Translations under genes and position numbers: made by a program
The notes under the pieces: model-generated
The model's database searches: none
What the model was told of the DNA's origin: nothing
Seen by the model: only the letters and a program-made list of their open reading frames with translations
In this document: positions 54,384-64,000 of the stretch, piece by piece
How the letters are laid out: each line of letters starts with the position of its first letter
How positions within the stretch are numbered: position 1 is the stretch's first letter
Source: Capra hircus
Taxonomy: Eukaryota > Chordata > Mammalia > Artiodactyla > Bovidae
Direction of reading: 5' to 3'
DNA: 64,000 nucleotides
Assembly: GCF_001704415.2 (NCBI RefSeq)
Contig: NC_030824.1
Location: 37,009,022-37,073,021, forward strand

Positions 54384-57300
54384 AATTTCTCGGAAACAGT
54401 AGCATCATCTCTGCATGACTCCTCTTTTCAGTTGGATACCTTTAAAGTTGCAAAACAATTCATGTTCCTTCAGGCACCTGGAACCCTGGTGCGCCGTTGC
54501 CAGACTCAGTTCAGATTGAGAAATAGTGGGGACCTGGGACCGAAATGCCTGCTGCCTGACCTCTGGAGGATTTTCCTTTTTGGAGTTTTAATAGGTGTCA
54601 TCAGCCCAGTAGGAGAGACTCTTGGCAAACTCGAGATTTTCTCCTTCCAGAAGCTCACTGATCCTGCCTCTGTGAAAGGGCCAAATTTGTCAGTGGGAAA
54701 AGAATTTTAAGAAGTATCATGAAATAAACTATTTTGCCATGCTCTGGATATTGACCCTCACTAATAAAGCTGCTTAGATTTTCAAACACGGCACTGAACC
54801 ATCTCTTTAAATAATTAGTGAGTAGGGAGACAAGAGGCAGGAGTTCACTTAGCTCTTTGAAAGGGAAAAGTCGAGTAGACTTAAGGTACATTGGGAAAAA
54901 GTGAATCAAATGGAGTTGCATTCATGTTTGCAGTTAAATGCTGGGATTATTTTTTTCAAAGATTTTTATTTGTGGCGGTCCACATAGAGGAGATTTATTC
55001 TTAGGCCTCTTTCAAGTTAGATATTTGTTACCTTTAGAGAGTAAACCCTCTCTTCAGTTATTTTCTTTTTCAGTCTCTTCCCTCATCCACTTCAAAAATG
55101 ATCCAAACCTTCCACTCACTGAGTGTGGGACAGCACAGAGCAGAAGCAAGGAAAGAATGACAGAAACTCAGTGAAGGCCATCAGAAAGTTCTGCCAAGAA
55201 ACATTTTGAAAAGGTTAATAATGCTTAGATGTCAATAACGCTTTTACCTTGAAGTCATCCAGCTACTCTGTAGAGTTAAAATTATCTATCTGAAAATGGC
55301 GATTCAGAGTTTAATTGTCTACTTGTAATACACAGAAATATTTGGGTGGACCAAGTTCATTCGTGAATGTTGGTCAGTTTTCTGAGTTCTAAAAAGTGTT
55401 GTTCATTATACCGTGTGGAGCCTGTGTTCTTCATCCTTGCCAGCCAGAGTTATATCAGTTTCCAAATTCAGAACTGTGACAACATTCCAGCAAAAGTTGT
55501 TTTTACGGTCTTTGACCGAGGAGAAAAGAAAACGTATTGGATAAAGTATGGGAGAATTCTTCTCCTAAAGTTCCTCCCACCAGAAAGAAACAAAATGAAA
55601 AAAAAAAAAAAAAAAGGGAATCAGAAAACAAATGGGTGTCTGGGAATCCAAAGGATACATTTCCTCATAATATACCTGTCTCAGGGAAAGCTTGCAGCGG
55701 AAATGTTTGCCTGTTCCTCAAATGTCATAGCTTTCCTTTGGTCTCTCTTGGTGGATCTGATTTCTCAGCCATACAAGGTATTCCTAGTTGTTTCTAGTAT
55801 TTTCAGTGGACAAGAATCATCTGGTACATAATCCATGGCTGGGTCAGAGGCTGAGCGCAGCTGGCCACAGCTGTGCTGGGGTAGCCTGAGAACCGAGCTG
55901 CTCATAGAAGGTGGTTTAAGAAGGCATTTGCAAGCGGACCAGACGATGGGCTCTGTGCCAGTCTCAGCTGGCGGTGGGGCTCAACCTTCTGAGGGAATAA
56001 CACTGGTCATTGGTGGTCACAGATATGGAGCTAAACAGAAAGTGGGGCCTTTGCTACCCTGAAGGCTGCTGTCACAACTGACTGTCCGTCTCTGTGGGGT
56101 CAAGGCACAGGCCTTGTAGAATGAAAGCCCGTGCCCTTTTCATTCCCACCCTTTAAGGCTTTTTTTCACCATGAATTCTTCTCTGGAGAAATCTCAGCAG
56201 TGGCACTGCATTTGCTTTAAATCTAAGTGTGTATTTATAGGGACTCTTTAAATAATTTGTGTGTGATGAATTCTGCAAAGCATGTAATGCCTTGTTCAGG
56301 GAGTGCTGGTCCTCAGAGTGTGCAGACTTGTGCCAAATTGTCACCCCAGGGCAGCAGTAGGTCAGCAAGTAGGAAGAGGAACAGGAGGAAGAGTCCTGAA
56401 TTGGCGGGAGGGGCTTGGTTGGGTTTTAGACAGATAAGGGAAGGAGTTGGGACTCAGAGAGTAAGATACCCCTGAGTATCATAGATTAGAATGAGCAAAG
56501 GTCAAACCCAGAGAAAAAGTATCAATAGCAAGAATTTTTCATTCCTGAGGTATCAAAATAGATGGTGTCCAGGCTTTAGGAGGTGTTGGGGTTACAGCAC
56601 ACGGAGGAGATGCTGAGACAGACTTCTGGCAAAACAGAGGCTGTTTCACTTTTTCCTTCTATGTACTTCTGACTGCATGTGGGCGCTTGTTGCCAAAGGG
56701 AAACTCGTGGGCTGTCCCCTCCTGATTTAGCAATGCCAGAGGTAGTCAACCTTCTGGGAATCACTCACACACATGTATCTGAAATTAGTCATGGCTTTGT
56801 GACCATCACTTATTTTGAAAGTTCACTGCCAAGTGAAGTTACTTTGGAAATGAAAATCCTTTCTCAATATAAGCAGGGGACAATTGAAAATCATTTTACA
56901 AATTCAAAGAAATAGTGAAATTGTTACCCTGTTCACTGCTTCTGGGGGGATTGAATAAGAAAGCGTCATGATAAAAATGAAGGACCTAAATGTTGGAGGA
57001 CTTTGCATGAAGTTTAATGTCTTCTGTGGTATGGTAACATAACATTTTCCTGAGACAGCTGAATAAATCATGCAGAATTGGTATGTGAAATAAAAAAGTA
57101 ACAGGATATTGTAGTTAAGGAAAAAAAGCCATGAAGATAAAGGCTGCCTAAGGTTGAAATTTCTTGGTGGCATTAATGAAGACGGTGCAGTGTCAGCAAA
57201 ATCTCACACCAAATGGGGAGAGCTGGGCTGTGCTATTTGTGTGCATGGGAGGGATGGAGGCCAGCTGCTTCCTTTTTTTCCATGCATGTGTTTGTCCATA

Positions 57301-57689
57301 TTTTCAGGGCTATTGGCAAATGAGTACAATGCACATGAGCTGAAACTTGCTCTGTGGTTCTGGGGGCCTAAGGAGAGGGATGCCAACCCAGGTACAGCTT
57401 TCAGCCTCTTTCCCATCTAGGTTAAAGTCAATAGAGGTAAGGGCCAAGGCTACCACTCCTCTATTAAGGGCTGCCTGGAGGGTTGAGGGCCTCAGGTAGC
57501 TCAGCCCAGAATTTCCTCTCTGTGTCCCTCATGCATATACATGTAGTTAGATGCTGTGGGCTGGCCCTGCTGTCCACTGGCAGCAGTGTTTTTATGCTTT
57601 AGCGTCCTTTATCCTCCATCTCCACCCAAAGAACAATTGAACCTTCCTTTTCAGTTCCTGCTACAAATGATTGGAGAGTTTCATGCATT
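54384..57689. other. 3.3 kb with no recognised repeat or gene
   Basis: Longest block without a recognised repeat. An A17 run lies at about 55598-55614. The 154-codon frame at 55367-55831 translates that run into poly-Lys and has no recognisable domain. The 132-codon frame at 54312-54710 begins inside a Bov-tA. I call neither. GC-richer stretches at 55830-56050 and 57200-57600 have no visible splice-bounded coding segment. Confidence 0.5.
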
Positions 57690-57842
57690 TTAATAAATGA
57701 GTACTCACCGAGTGCTTTTTGTGTACGTTGTACCAAACTTGAAGCTGTGGAAATAGGAAGAGTTTATTAATTATTTTTTAAACTGAAGTATAGTTGATTT
57801 ACAATGCTGTGTTAGTTTCAGATGTAGAGCAAAGTACACACT

Positions 57843-59021
57843 TTCAGTTCAGTTCAGTTCAGTTACTCAGTCGTGTCCAACTTTTTGCATCCCCCATGGA
57901 CTGCAGCACGCCAGTCTTCCCTGCCCATCATCTACTTCCAGAACTTGCTCAAACTCATGTCCATCGAGTCTGTGATGCCATCCAACAATCTCATCCTCTG
58001 TCGTCCCTTTCTCCTCCTGCCTTCAGTCTTTCCCAACATCAAGGTCTTTTCCAAGGAGTCAGTTCTTCCATCAGGTGACCAAAGTATTGGTGTTTCAGCT
58101 TCAGCATCAGTCCTTCCAATGAATATTCAGGACTGATTGCCTTTAGGATGGACTGGTTGGATCTCCTTGCAGTCCAAAGGACTCTCAAGAGTATTCTCTA
58201 GCACCACAGTTTAGAAGCATCAATTATTCATTGTTCAGCTTTCTTTATGGTCCAACTCTCATATCCATACATGACCACTGGAAAAACCATAGTTTTGACT
58301 AGACAGACCTTTGTCGGCACAGTAATGTCTCTACTTTTTGATATGCTGTCTGGGTTGGTCATAGCTTTTCTTCCAAGGAGCAAGCATCTTTTAATTTCGT
58401 GGCTGCAGTCCCCATCTGCAGTGATTTTGGAGCCCCCAAAATAAAGTCTGACACTGTTTCCACTGTTTCCCCATCTATTTGCCATGAAGTGATGGGACCA
58501 GATGCCATGGTCTTAGTTTTTTAAATGTTGAGTTTTAAGCCAGCTTTTTCACTCTCTTCTTTCAACTTCATCAAGAGGCTCTTCAGTTCCTCTTCACTTT
58601 CTGCCGTAAAGGTGGTGTCATTTGCATATCTGAGGTTATTGATATTTCTCCCACCAATCTTGATTCCAGCTTGTGCTTCATCCAGCCCGGCATTTAGAAT
58701 GATGTACTCTGCATAAAAGTTAAATAAGTATATATCCTTGATATACTCCTTTCCCAATCTAGAACCAATCTGTTGCATGTCTGGTTCTAACTGTTGCTTC
58801 TTGACCTACATACAGATTTCTCAGGAGGCAGATAAGGTGGTCTGGTATTCCCATCTCTAAGAATTTTCACAGTTTGTTGTGATCTACACATACAAAGATT
58901 TTAATGTAATCAATAAGGCAGAAGTATATGTTTTTCTGGAATTCTCCTGCTTTTTTGATGATCCGCCAGATGTTGACAACTCGATCACTGGTTCCTCTGC
59001 CTTTTCTAAATCCATCTTGAA
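57843..59021 (-). mobile_element. BovB LINE, 3' 1.2 kb
   Basis: Minus-strand copy from (TTCAG)n at 57843 to CCATCTTGAACATCTG at 59021. Colinear with the family from the 3' end up to the RT segment DVQDGFRKGRG. It joins a Bov-tA piece at 59021/59022 in the same orientation. Confidence 0.9.
58521..59016 (-). pseudogene. BovB reverse transcriptase remnant with YAND motif
   Basis: RT palm in broken frames. DVQDGFRKGRGTSDRVVNIW is readable near 59016-58960. In the frame at 58778-58521, FNFYAEYIILNAGLDEAQAG is followed by NLRYANDTTFTAES. The catalytic YADD is YAND (complement of 58617-58628, Asn codon 58620-58622). Stops and frameshifts separate the pieces. Inactive. Confidence 0.85.
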
Positions 59022-59166
59022 CATCTGTCCATGGAATTCTCCAGGCAAGAATACTGGAATGGGTTGCCTTTCCCTTCTTCAGAGGATCTTCCTGACCCAG
59101 GGATTGAATCTGGGTCTCCCGCATTACAGGCAGATTCTTTAGTGTATGAGCTGCCAGGTAAATCCC
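59022..59166 (-). repeat. Bov-tA 5' part joined to BovB
   Basis: The piece runs from TCCATGGAATTCTCCAGGCA to the natural SINE 5' end (GAGCTGCCAGGTAAATCCC). It contains the tRNA-like head and half of the Bov-A segment, lacks the 3' tail, and is fused directly to the BovB at 59021. TCTG is common to both families at the junction. Confidence 0.88.
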
Positions 59167-59225
59167 ACATAAATATTAGGAAGAGTTTAAAAGACACTAT
59201 CCTTGCCCAGTGAATGCCCACTGAC

Positions 59226-60680
59226 TGTCCTTACACATAACACTCGAATAGGGTGTGGAGGAGGAGTATTGTAGTGAGCTAGAGTTAGGGAAATGACAAA
59301 GAAATTTGTATGAGAACCAAACATTACACAGATCAGATTTTCATGGCTTCCAGTACCTGTCTTCTTCTGTGAACCTTTCTGATATTTTTGTAAACCTTAG
59401 GAATGCAGGCATGTTTTGACATACACCCTTATTCCTTTCCCACAGTTGTTTTTTCTTAATTTCATGAGGACACCAGTTAGTGGGAAAAGGCCAATGAGGA
59501 AATTTTGGTGTGTATGGGGGAGAACCCACACATAATATTTGCATTTCAAATGAGAAAACCCAAAGGGAACAAAGGTACTCGATACACAGGATGCTGGCAA
59601 AATATTTTACCAGGATGTGGTTTTGACCAGGTTGCTATTTCTGCTGGGATAGAATGTGCTTTACTTTTTGAAAATTATCTCTTGATCTCTCTTAAACACT
59701 CTTCATTATGGCCCCTTTTCTGTTCATTGAAAACTTATGTAGAATTATACACTACCTGCTATTCTGCATTCATTCTAGGCTAGCTTGCAGAATTTCCGGG
59801 AGAAGACATGCAATTCTTCAACCAGGCTTAGCAATTGAGATCACAGGAATTCTTTTTATTTGCCCCCACTGTGAGTCTGAAGGTTAGAACCCTGACTGTT
59901 GGCACATGACTAGCTTTCATGGCCGAAATAGTCCCTAGAAATGAAAGAAATGCCTTCCCGTAGTCCCATGAATCAAACAGGACTGGGTTCTATTCCTTAC
60001 TTTGGAATAACTTAACAATTTCTTTCATCCTAGGTGATGTGGTGACTTATATGTAGTGCCAGTGCATTCATTTTCACCTCTCATCCTCATTTTTCTACCT
60101 GCCTAAGTATAAAAGGAACATAATAAAATGATATGTTAGTGGCTATAGGTAACAAGTTTCTCTCTGTGTATCTTTGCCATGGGAAGGCCTGCTAAAGAAT
60201 TAGGCTTGGTGTTTTTTTGTCATTTGGAGCAATTATGTTGAATGGCCCTTAGCTTTAGTTTTGGCTTTGTAATGAAACGCACAGCCAAGGTGTCAATACG
60301 GCAATACGAGTTTAGGTATCATTCTGCCATAATGACTATCCCATGGGGTGAATGTGGAAACCAGAAAGTTCAGTTTTGAAGTCTGAAAGCAGCAGAGAAC
60401 AGATGAGGGTAACAGAGCAAAACTTACTTCCAGCCTTGACTGTTTCTGCCAGTACATTCTTGTCTCATTACTTCACACGGACCAGATAGAAAACAAGGTG
60501 TTCTACAGATACCCCCAGGATTCCTGCTAATCAAAAGAGCCAGAGATCTGCTTACACACCACAGGCAACCACACATCACCTGCTCAAGACTTTCTGGCCA
60601 TGTTCAGCTCCTAGGTTACAGCAGTTCCTCAGACTTCACCTGTCTGTATATCCTTGGGGATTCGGTGGGTCTGAGATAGG
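59226..60680. other. No recognised feature
   Basis: 1.45 kb of unique-looking sequence. Small frames at 59341-59783 have no recognised domain. Confidence 0.5.
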
Positions 60681-61736
60681 ACAAAGCCTTTGACTATGTG
60701 GATCACAAGAAACTGTGGAAAATTCTGAAAGAGATGGGAATACCAGACCACTTGACCTGCCTTTTGAGAAATCTGTATGCAGGTCAGGAAGCAACAGTTA
60801 GAACTGGACATGGGACAACAGACTGGTTCCAAATAGGAAAAGGAGTACATCAAGGCTGTATATTGTCACCCTGCTTATTTAACTTCTATGCAGAGTACAT
60901 CATGAGAAACGCTCTACTGGAAGAAACAAAAGCTGGAATCAAGATTGCTGGGAGAAATATCATTCACCTCAGATATGCAGATGACACCACCCTTATGGCA
61001 GAAAGTGAAGAGGAACTAAAAAGTCTCTTGATGAAAGTGAAAGTGGAGAGTGAAAAAGTTGCCTTAAAGCTCAATGTTCAGAAAACAAAGATCATGGCAT
61101 CCGGTCCCATCACTTCATGGGAAATAGATGGGGAAACAGTGGAAACAGTGTCAGACTTTATTTTGGGGGGCTCCAAAATCACTGCAGATGGTGATTGCAG
61201 CCATGAAATTAAAAGACGCTTACTCCTTGGAAGAAAAGTTATGACCAAACTAGATAACATATTGAAAGGCAGAGACATTACATTGCCGATTAAGGTCCAT
61301 CTAGTCAAGGCTATGGTTTTTCCTGCGGTCATGTATGGATGTGAGAGTTGGACTGTGAAGAAGGCTGAGCGCTGAAGAATTGATGCTTTTGAACTGTGGT
61401 GTTGGAGAAGACTCTTGAGAGTCCCTTGGACTGCAAGGAGATCCAACCAGTCCATTCTGATGGAGATCAACCCTGGGATTTTTTTGGAAGGATTGATGCT
61501 AAGGCTGAAGCTCCAGTACTTTGGCCACCTCATGCGAAGAGTTGACTCATTGGAAAAGACCCTGATGCTGGGAGGGATTGAGGGCAGGAGGAGAAGGATG
61601 ACATGGCTGGATGGCATCACTGACTTGATGGATGTGAGTTTGAGTGAACTCCGGGAGTTGGTGATGGACAGGGAGGCCTGGTGTGCTGCCATTCATGGGG
61701 TTGCAAAGAATCGGACACGACTGAGCGACTGAACTG
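60681..61736 (+). mobile_element. BovB LINE, RT palm to 3' end
   Basis: Plus-strand copy from ACAAAGCCTTTGACTATGTG to ACTGAGCGACTGAACTGA. CTGAGAT flanks both sides (60671-60677 and 61733-61739), but part of it can be BovB tail, so the duplication is only possible. 5'-truncated within RT motif A. Confidence 0.9.
60698..61732 (+). pseudogene. BovB RT C-terminal half, frame broken by one stop
   Basis: One frame stays open over 345 codons except for a single TGA at 61373-61375 (AER*RID), where other copies have CGA. It carries IGKGVHQGCILSPCLFNFYA (motif B) and LRYADDTTLMAES with the catalytic YADD intact (60974-60985). The thumb and C-terminal region KKAER...IDAFELWCWRRLLRVPWT run to the natural end RTRLSD. 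This is the best-preserved RT coding in the window. The N-terminal RT and endonuclease are missing, so it cannot be active alone. Confidence 0.9.
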
Positions 61737-61761
61737 AGATGGAGCCAGCTATTTCTCATAT

Positions 61762-61825
61762 TTAATACGATTCCAGGGGATGCTAATGCTGCTGGTCTGT
61801 GGACCACACTTGGGTACCAAGGCCC
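61762..61825 (-). repeat. MER5-type hAT DNA transposon fragment
   Basis: GGGGATGCTAATGCTGCTGG then TCTGTGGACCACACTTGGGT is the MER5 terminal segment (GATGCTGATGCTGCTGGTCC...GACCACACTTTGAG). Only this end remains. Confidence 0.7.
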
Positions 61826-62257
61826 TAGGGCATGAGGCTGAAGTGGCCTGGAGGTCAGGTCTGATAGCAATACCAACAGTTTAATTTATCTCTAATCCAG
61901 GAATTGACTGCACTCTGAGCCTTAGTTAACCTCCTTTTAACTATTTGGTGGTGGTCAGGAAGAGAATTGAGTGTTGGCAGAAGAATGACAGACCTAGGGG
62001 TGGAGGGTCTATGGAATGGTCTCAGGATACTGGGAGCCCTCATACCCCCATTCTCCCCTAATTGCTTAAGCTCTACCTGTTAGAGGGTCATTTGTGTTAA
62101 CAAATAGTGCCTTTAAAATGTTAGATCTCAGTATGAGTTAGTTTCACTAACTGGTTTATTTCCAACTGGAAATTGCTGATGGGAGAGATGGGTCACTGAG
62201 GGAAACCTGGGATAAGAATAGAAGTTTAAAGATTTGTATGGTCTTTAACACTCTTGT
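61826..62257. other. No recognised feature
   Basis: Unique-looking sequence. Confidence 0.5.
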
Positions 62258-62490
62258 GTGTTTCCTTAGTGCTGTGCTGTGCTAAGCTGCTTCATTCGTG
62301 TCTGACTCTGTGTGACTCTATGGACTGCAGCCCGTCAGGCTCTTCTGTCCATGGGATTCTCCAGGCAAGAATACTGGAGTGGGTTGAAGTGCCTCATCAA
62401 GGGATCTTCCCCACTCAGGGATCTCTGATGTCTCCTGTGTTGGTGGCGGGTTCTTTACTGCTAGTGCCCCCGGGAAGCCCGTGTTTCCTT
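62258..62490 (-). repeat. Bov-tA SINE with 10-bp target duplication
   Basis: Minus-strand SINE at 62268-62480 with a GTGCTGTGCTGTGCTAAGCT tail variant, seen in only this copy here. GTGTTTCCTT is repeated at 62258-62267 and 62481-62490. Diverged head (TGCTAGTGCCCCCGGGAAGC). Confidence 0.92.
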
Positions 62491-62573
62491 GTTTGCTTTA
62501 CTTTCACCTTGCTACCAGATTTCACTTTATTTCTGATACTTATGGTCACCAAATTTGGGGTATTTTCTCCCCC

Positions 62574-62747
62574 TTGTTGTTCAGTTGCTCAGTTGTGTCC
62601 AGCTCTTTGTGACTGCCAGACTTCTCTGTCCCTCACCATCTCCCGGAGCTTGCTCAAACTTACGTCCATGGAGTCGGTAATGCCATCCAAGCATCTTGTC
62701 CTGTGTCATCCTCTTCTTCTCCTGCCTTCAGTCTTTCCAGCATCAGT
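62574..62747 (-). mobile_element. BovB LINE 3' end, short
   Basis: Minus-strand copy from TTGTTGTTCAGTTGCTCAGT to CTTTCCAGCATCAGTC. A deletion removes the usual CCCATGGACTGCAGCACG stretch. No clear target duplication. Confidence 0.88.
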
Positions 62748-63382
62748 CTAGGTTAAAAAACAAAACAGAAACTCTGAAGGAAACATTCTCCACCTTTGTT
62801 TTTTTTTTTCCAGATGTATTTCTCCAGGTTTGGCTACAAAAAAAAGATTTCTTACAGTGTTTATACCTGCTAGGAAATCAGGATATTCCAGAAATCTCAG
62901 AGTGTCCAGGCCAGTTTTCTTTTCAAATCTGGGGTGAAGCACTCTCTTTTCAAATTTAGAAAGGTCAGTTATCAGATGTGTGCATTTATACTGGTTTTCT
63001 GTCAGTAATACCGGTGTGACTGGAATGCTTGAAAAGAATGCTCTTCCCTAGAAACTTTTGAAAGAAAAACACTTAAAAATATTTTGACCACTGTATGGTT
63101 GGGATTTTTAGACTCAGTGGCTCTGGTGTACTTAATGGGCATGGAATTATTTTAATTGCATCATAATCTTCTACTTCAAATTAAGTTGATTTTTTTTTTT
63201 AAACAGCAAATTGTGAGAATGAAAATCTTGGGAAGGACAGTAGGGAAATAACAGGTGCTGTGAGTCTCTTTATTTAACTTATTATGTTTAATAATTATAA
63301 TTACATTAGTGTATAACTCCCTTAGGGTCAAAGATTAGGCAATCTAATGGAATAAGATTTAGGAAATCAGGCCCCTGATGAC
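62748..63382. other. No recognised feature
   Basis: AT-rich unique-looking sequence with T-runs near 62803 and 63191. Confidence 0.5.
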
Positions 63383-63844
63383 TACAGTAAGTCCCCTACA
63401 TACGAATGAGTTCCGTTCTGATTGCACGTTCATAAGCCCAACAAAGTAAGCTGAGGTACCTATACAATCAGCTATATAGTACTGTGCTGTAATAGATTTA
63501 TAATACTTTTCACATAAATAATACATAAACTACAAGCAAACACAAACATTTTGAATATTACAGTACAGTACCATGAAAAGTGCAGCTGGCATGCAGGGAC
63601 TGGTAGCAATACCAGCTACATTACTACTGCTTATGGGCTTGCCTCCAAACACCTTCATCTTGAAATAAGACTTTACAGCTCTATACAGTAAAGTTCACAA
63701 AAGCACAATCACCTGTAGAGAATGCACGCACATGACAATGTATGCCAGATACATGAACTAACTTATGTGATTGGACATGCAAATGCACGTTTGCATCTTT
63801 GAACGTTTAAAACTTGAAGGTTTGTATGTAGGGGTCTTACTGTA
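63383..63844. mobile_element. Tc1/mariner-superfamily MITE with terminal inverted repeats
   Basis: The 458-bp element (63385-63842) begins CAGTAAGTCCCCTACATACG and ends in the complement of CAGTAAGACCCCTACATACA. At least 20 of 22 terminal bases pair. It is flanked by TA at 63383-63384 and 63843-63844, the duplication typical of Tc1/mariner and pogo-type transposases. The interior has no open frame of note, so it depended on a transposase supplied in trans. It may belong to a Tigger-like family, which I could not name with certainty. Confidence 0.82.
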
Positions 63845-63925
63845 CAGGATTTTAATTTCTACAATTTAATTACACCAACTGTGTCATAAGACATTAATCC
63901 TTGGTGAACATGATCCATAATCCTT

Positions 63926-64000
63926 AGTTCAGTTCAGTTGCACAGTCATGTCTGACTCTTTGCAACCCCATGGACTGCAGCACGCCAGCATTCCCTGTCC
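63926..64000 (-). mobile_element. BovB LINE 3' end, cut by window edge
   Basis: Minus-strand start of a copy: AGTTCAGTTCAGTTGCACAG, GTCTGACTCTTTGCAACCCC and ATGGACTGCAGCACGCCAG. It continues beyond the window. Confidence 0.88.

Larger units (their letters stand above)
57767..59176 (-). mobile_element. Truncated L1 3' end hosting a BovB/Bov-tA chimera, 13-bp target duplication
   Basis: Minus-strand L1 terminus at 57767-57840: T-rich tail, AAACTGAAGTATAGTTGATT, ACAATGCTGTGTTAGTTTCA and GATGTAGAGCAAAGTAC. BovB begins at 57843. Only about 10 bases (59167-59176, CACATAAATA-like) remain between the Bov-tA end and the right target copy. TAGGAAGAGTTTA is repeated perfectly at 57754-57766 and 59177-59189. 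Either the L1 was tiny and later received the BovB, or all parts arrived in one chimeric event. Confidence 0.75.
57690..59225 (-). repeat. L2 LINE 3' end, split by an L1/BovB/Bov-tA nest
   Basis: The left part (57690-57766) has TAATAAATGAGTACTCACCG then AGTGCTTTTTGTGTACG. The right part (59177-59225) has AGGAAGAGTTTAAAAGACAC then TATCCTTGCCCAGTG. These follow the complement of the L2 terminus (TTTATTGAGCGCCTACT..., then GATGAATAAGACACTGTCCTTGCCC). TAGGAAGAGTTTA, present on both sides, is the duplicated target. Confidence 0.65.

Noticed and set aside
54312..54710. 132-codon plus-strand open frame
   Set aside because: It starts inside a Bov-tA SINE and continues into sequence of no recognised family.
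55367..55831. 154-codon plus-strand open frame
   Set aside because: It contains a poly-Lys run from an A17 tract and lacks any recognisable domain.
60671..61739. CTGAGAT as target duplication of the BovB at 60681
   Set aside because: Seven bases only, and the first four can be part of the BovB tail. Left as possible, not claimed.

Overview
This window is non-coding nuclear DNA from a ruminant (Bovidae or close relative). The diagnosis comes from the repeats. I count 19 BovB (RTE-clade LINE) copies with (TTCAG)n/(CTGAA)n 3' ends, and about 21 Bov-tA SINEs (tRNA-Glu-like head plus a BovB-derived tail). There are also three CHR-type tRNA SINEs and ruminant-type L1 3' ends. I see no convincing exon of a host gene, no functional tRNA/rRNA/ncRNA, no CpG island and no prokaryotic-type system. 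Every recognisable protein fragment belongs to retrotransposon endonuclease or reverse transcriptase and is broken.

Layout. 0-9.4 kb: mostly unannotated sequence with an L2 split by a Bov-tA, an inverted (twin-primed) L1, a CHR SINE, a MIR, two L2 and two short BovB. 9.4-15.9 kb: dense ruminant repeats, including a BovB inside a Bov-tA, a hairpin-forming Bov-tA pair, a CA microsatellite, and a BovB that inserted with a 5' inversion and later received an L1. 16-24 kb: MIRs, an L1 end carrying a Bov-tA, a CHR carrying a Bov-tA, a 3-kb unrecognised block and an MLT1-type solo LTR. 24.1-26.7 kb: the longest BovB, with a 22-bp target-site duplication. 26.9-33 kb: an old L1 with three Bov-tA insertions, a MER5-type and a Tigger-like DNA transposon, and another L1 end. 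33.7-45.1 kb: a run of BovB and Bov-tA copies, a MIR split by BovB, a CTCF-like motif and antisense L1 RT sequence. 45-57.7 kb: mostly unrecognised, with an orphan A-tail insertion, an MLT2-type LTR and several Bov-tA. 57.7-59.2 kb: an L2 containing an L1 containing a BovB/Bov-tA chimera. 59.2-64 kb: a BovB RT fragment with one stop, further SINE/LINE ends, and a 458-bp DNA transposon with clear terminal inverted repeats and TA duplications.

The repeats work as a retrotransposition system rather than as a gene set. BovB supplies an apurinic-type endonuclease and a reverse transcriptase. Bov-tA shares the BovB 3' end and is thought to use that machinery in trans (established for the family). 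The most informative results are mechanistic footprints: a BovB twin-priming inversion bounded by a 12-bp duplication, a probable BovB-to-Bov-tA template jump, a tail-only insertion with a 17-bp duplication, and two BovB copies sharing a YAND instead of YADD catalytic motif.

Repeat family names are from recognition of the sequence and were not checked against a library. Edges without a visible target-site duplication are good to about 10 bases.
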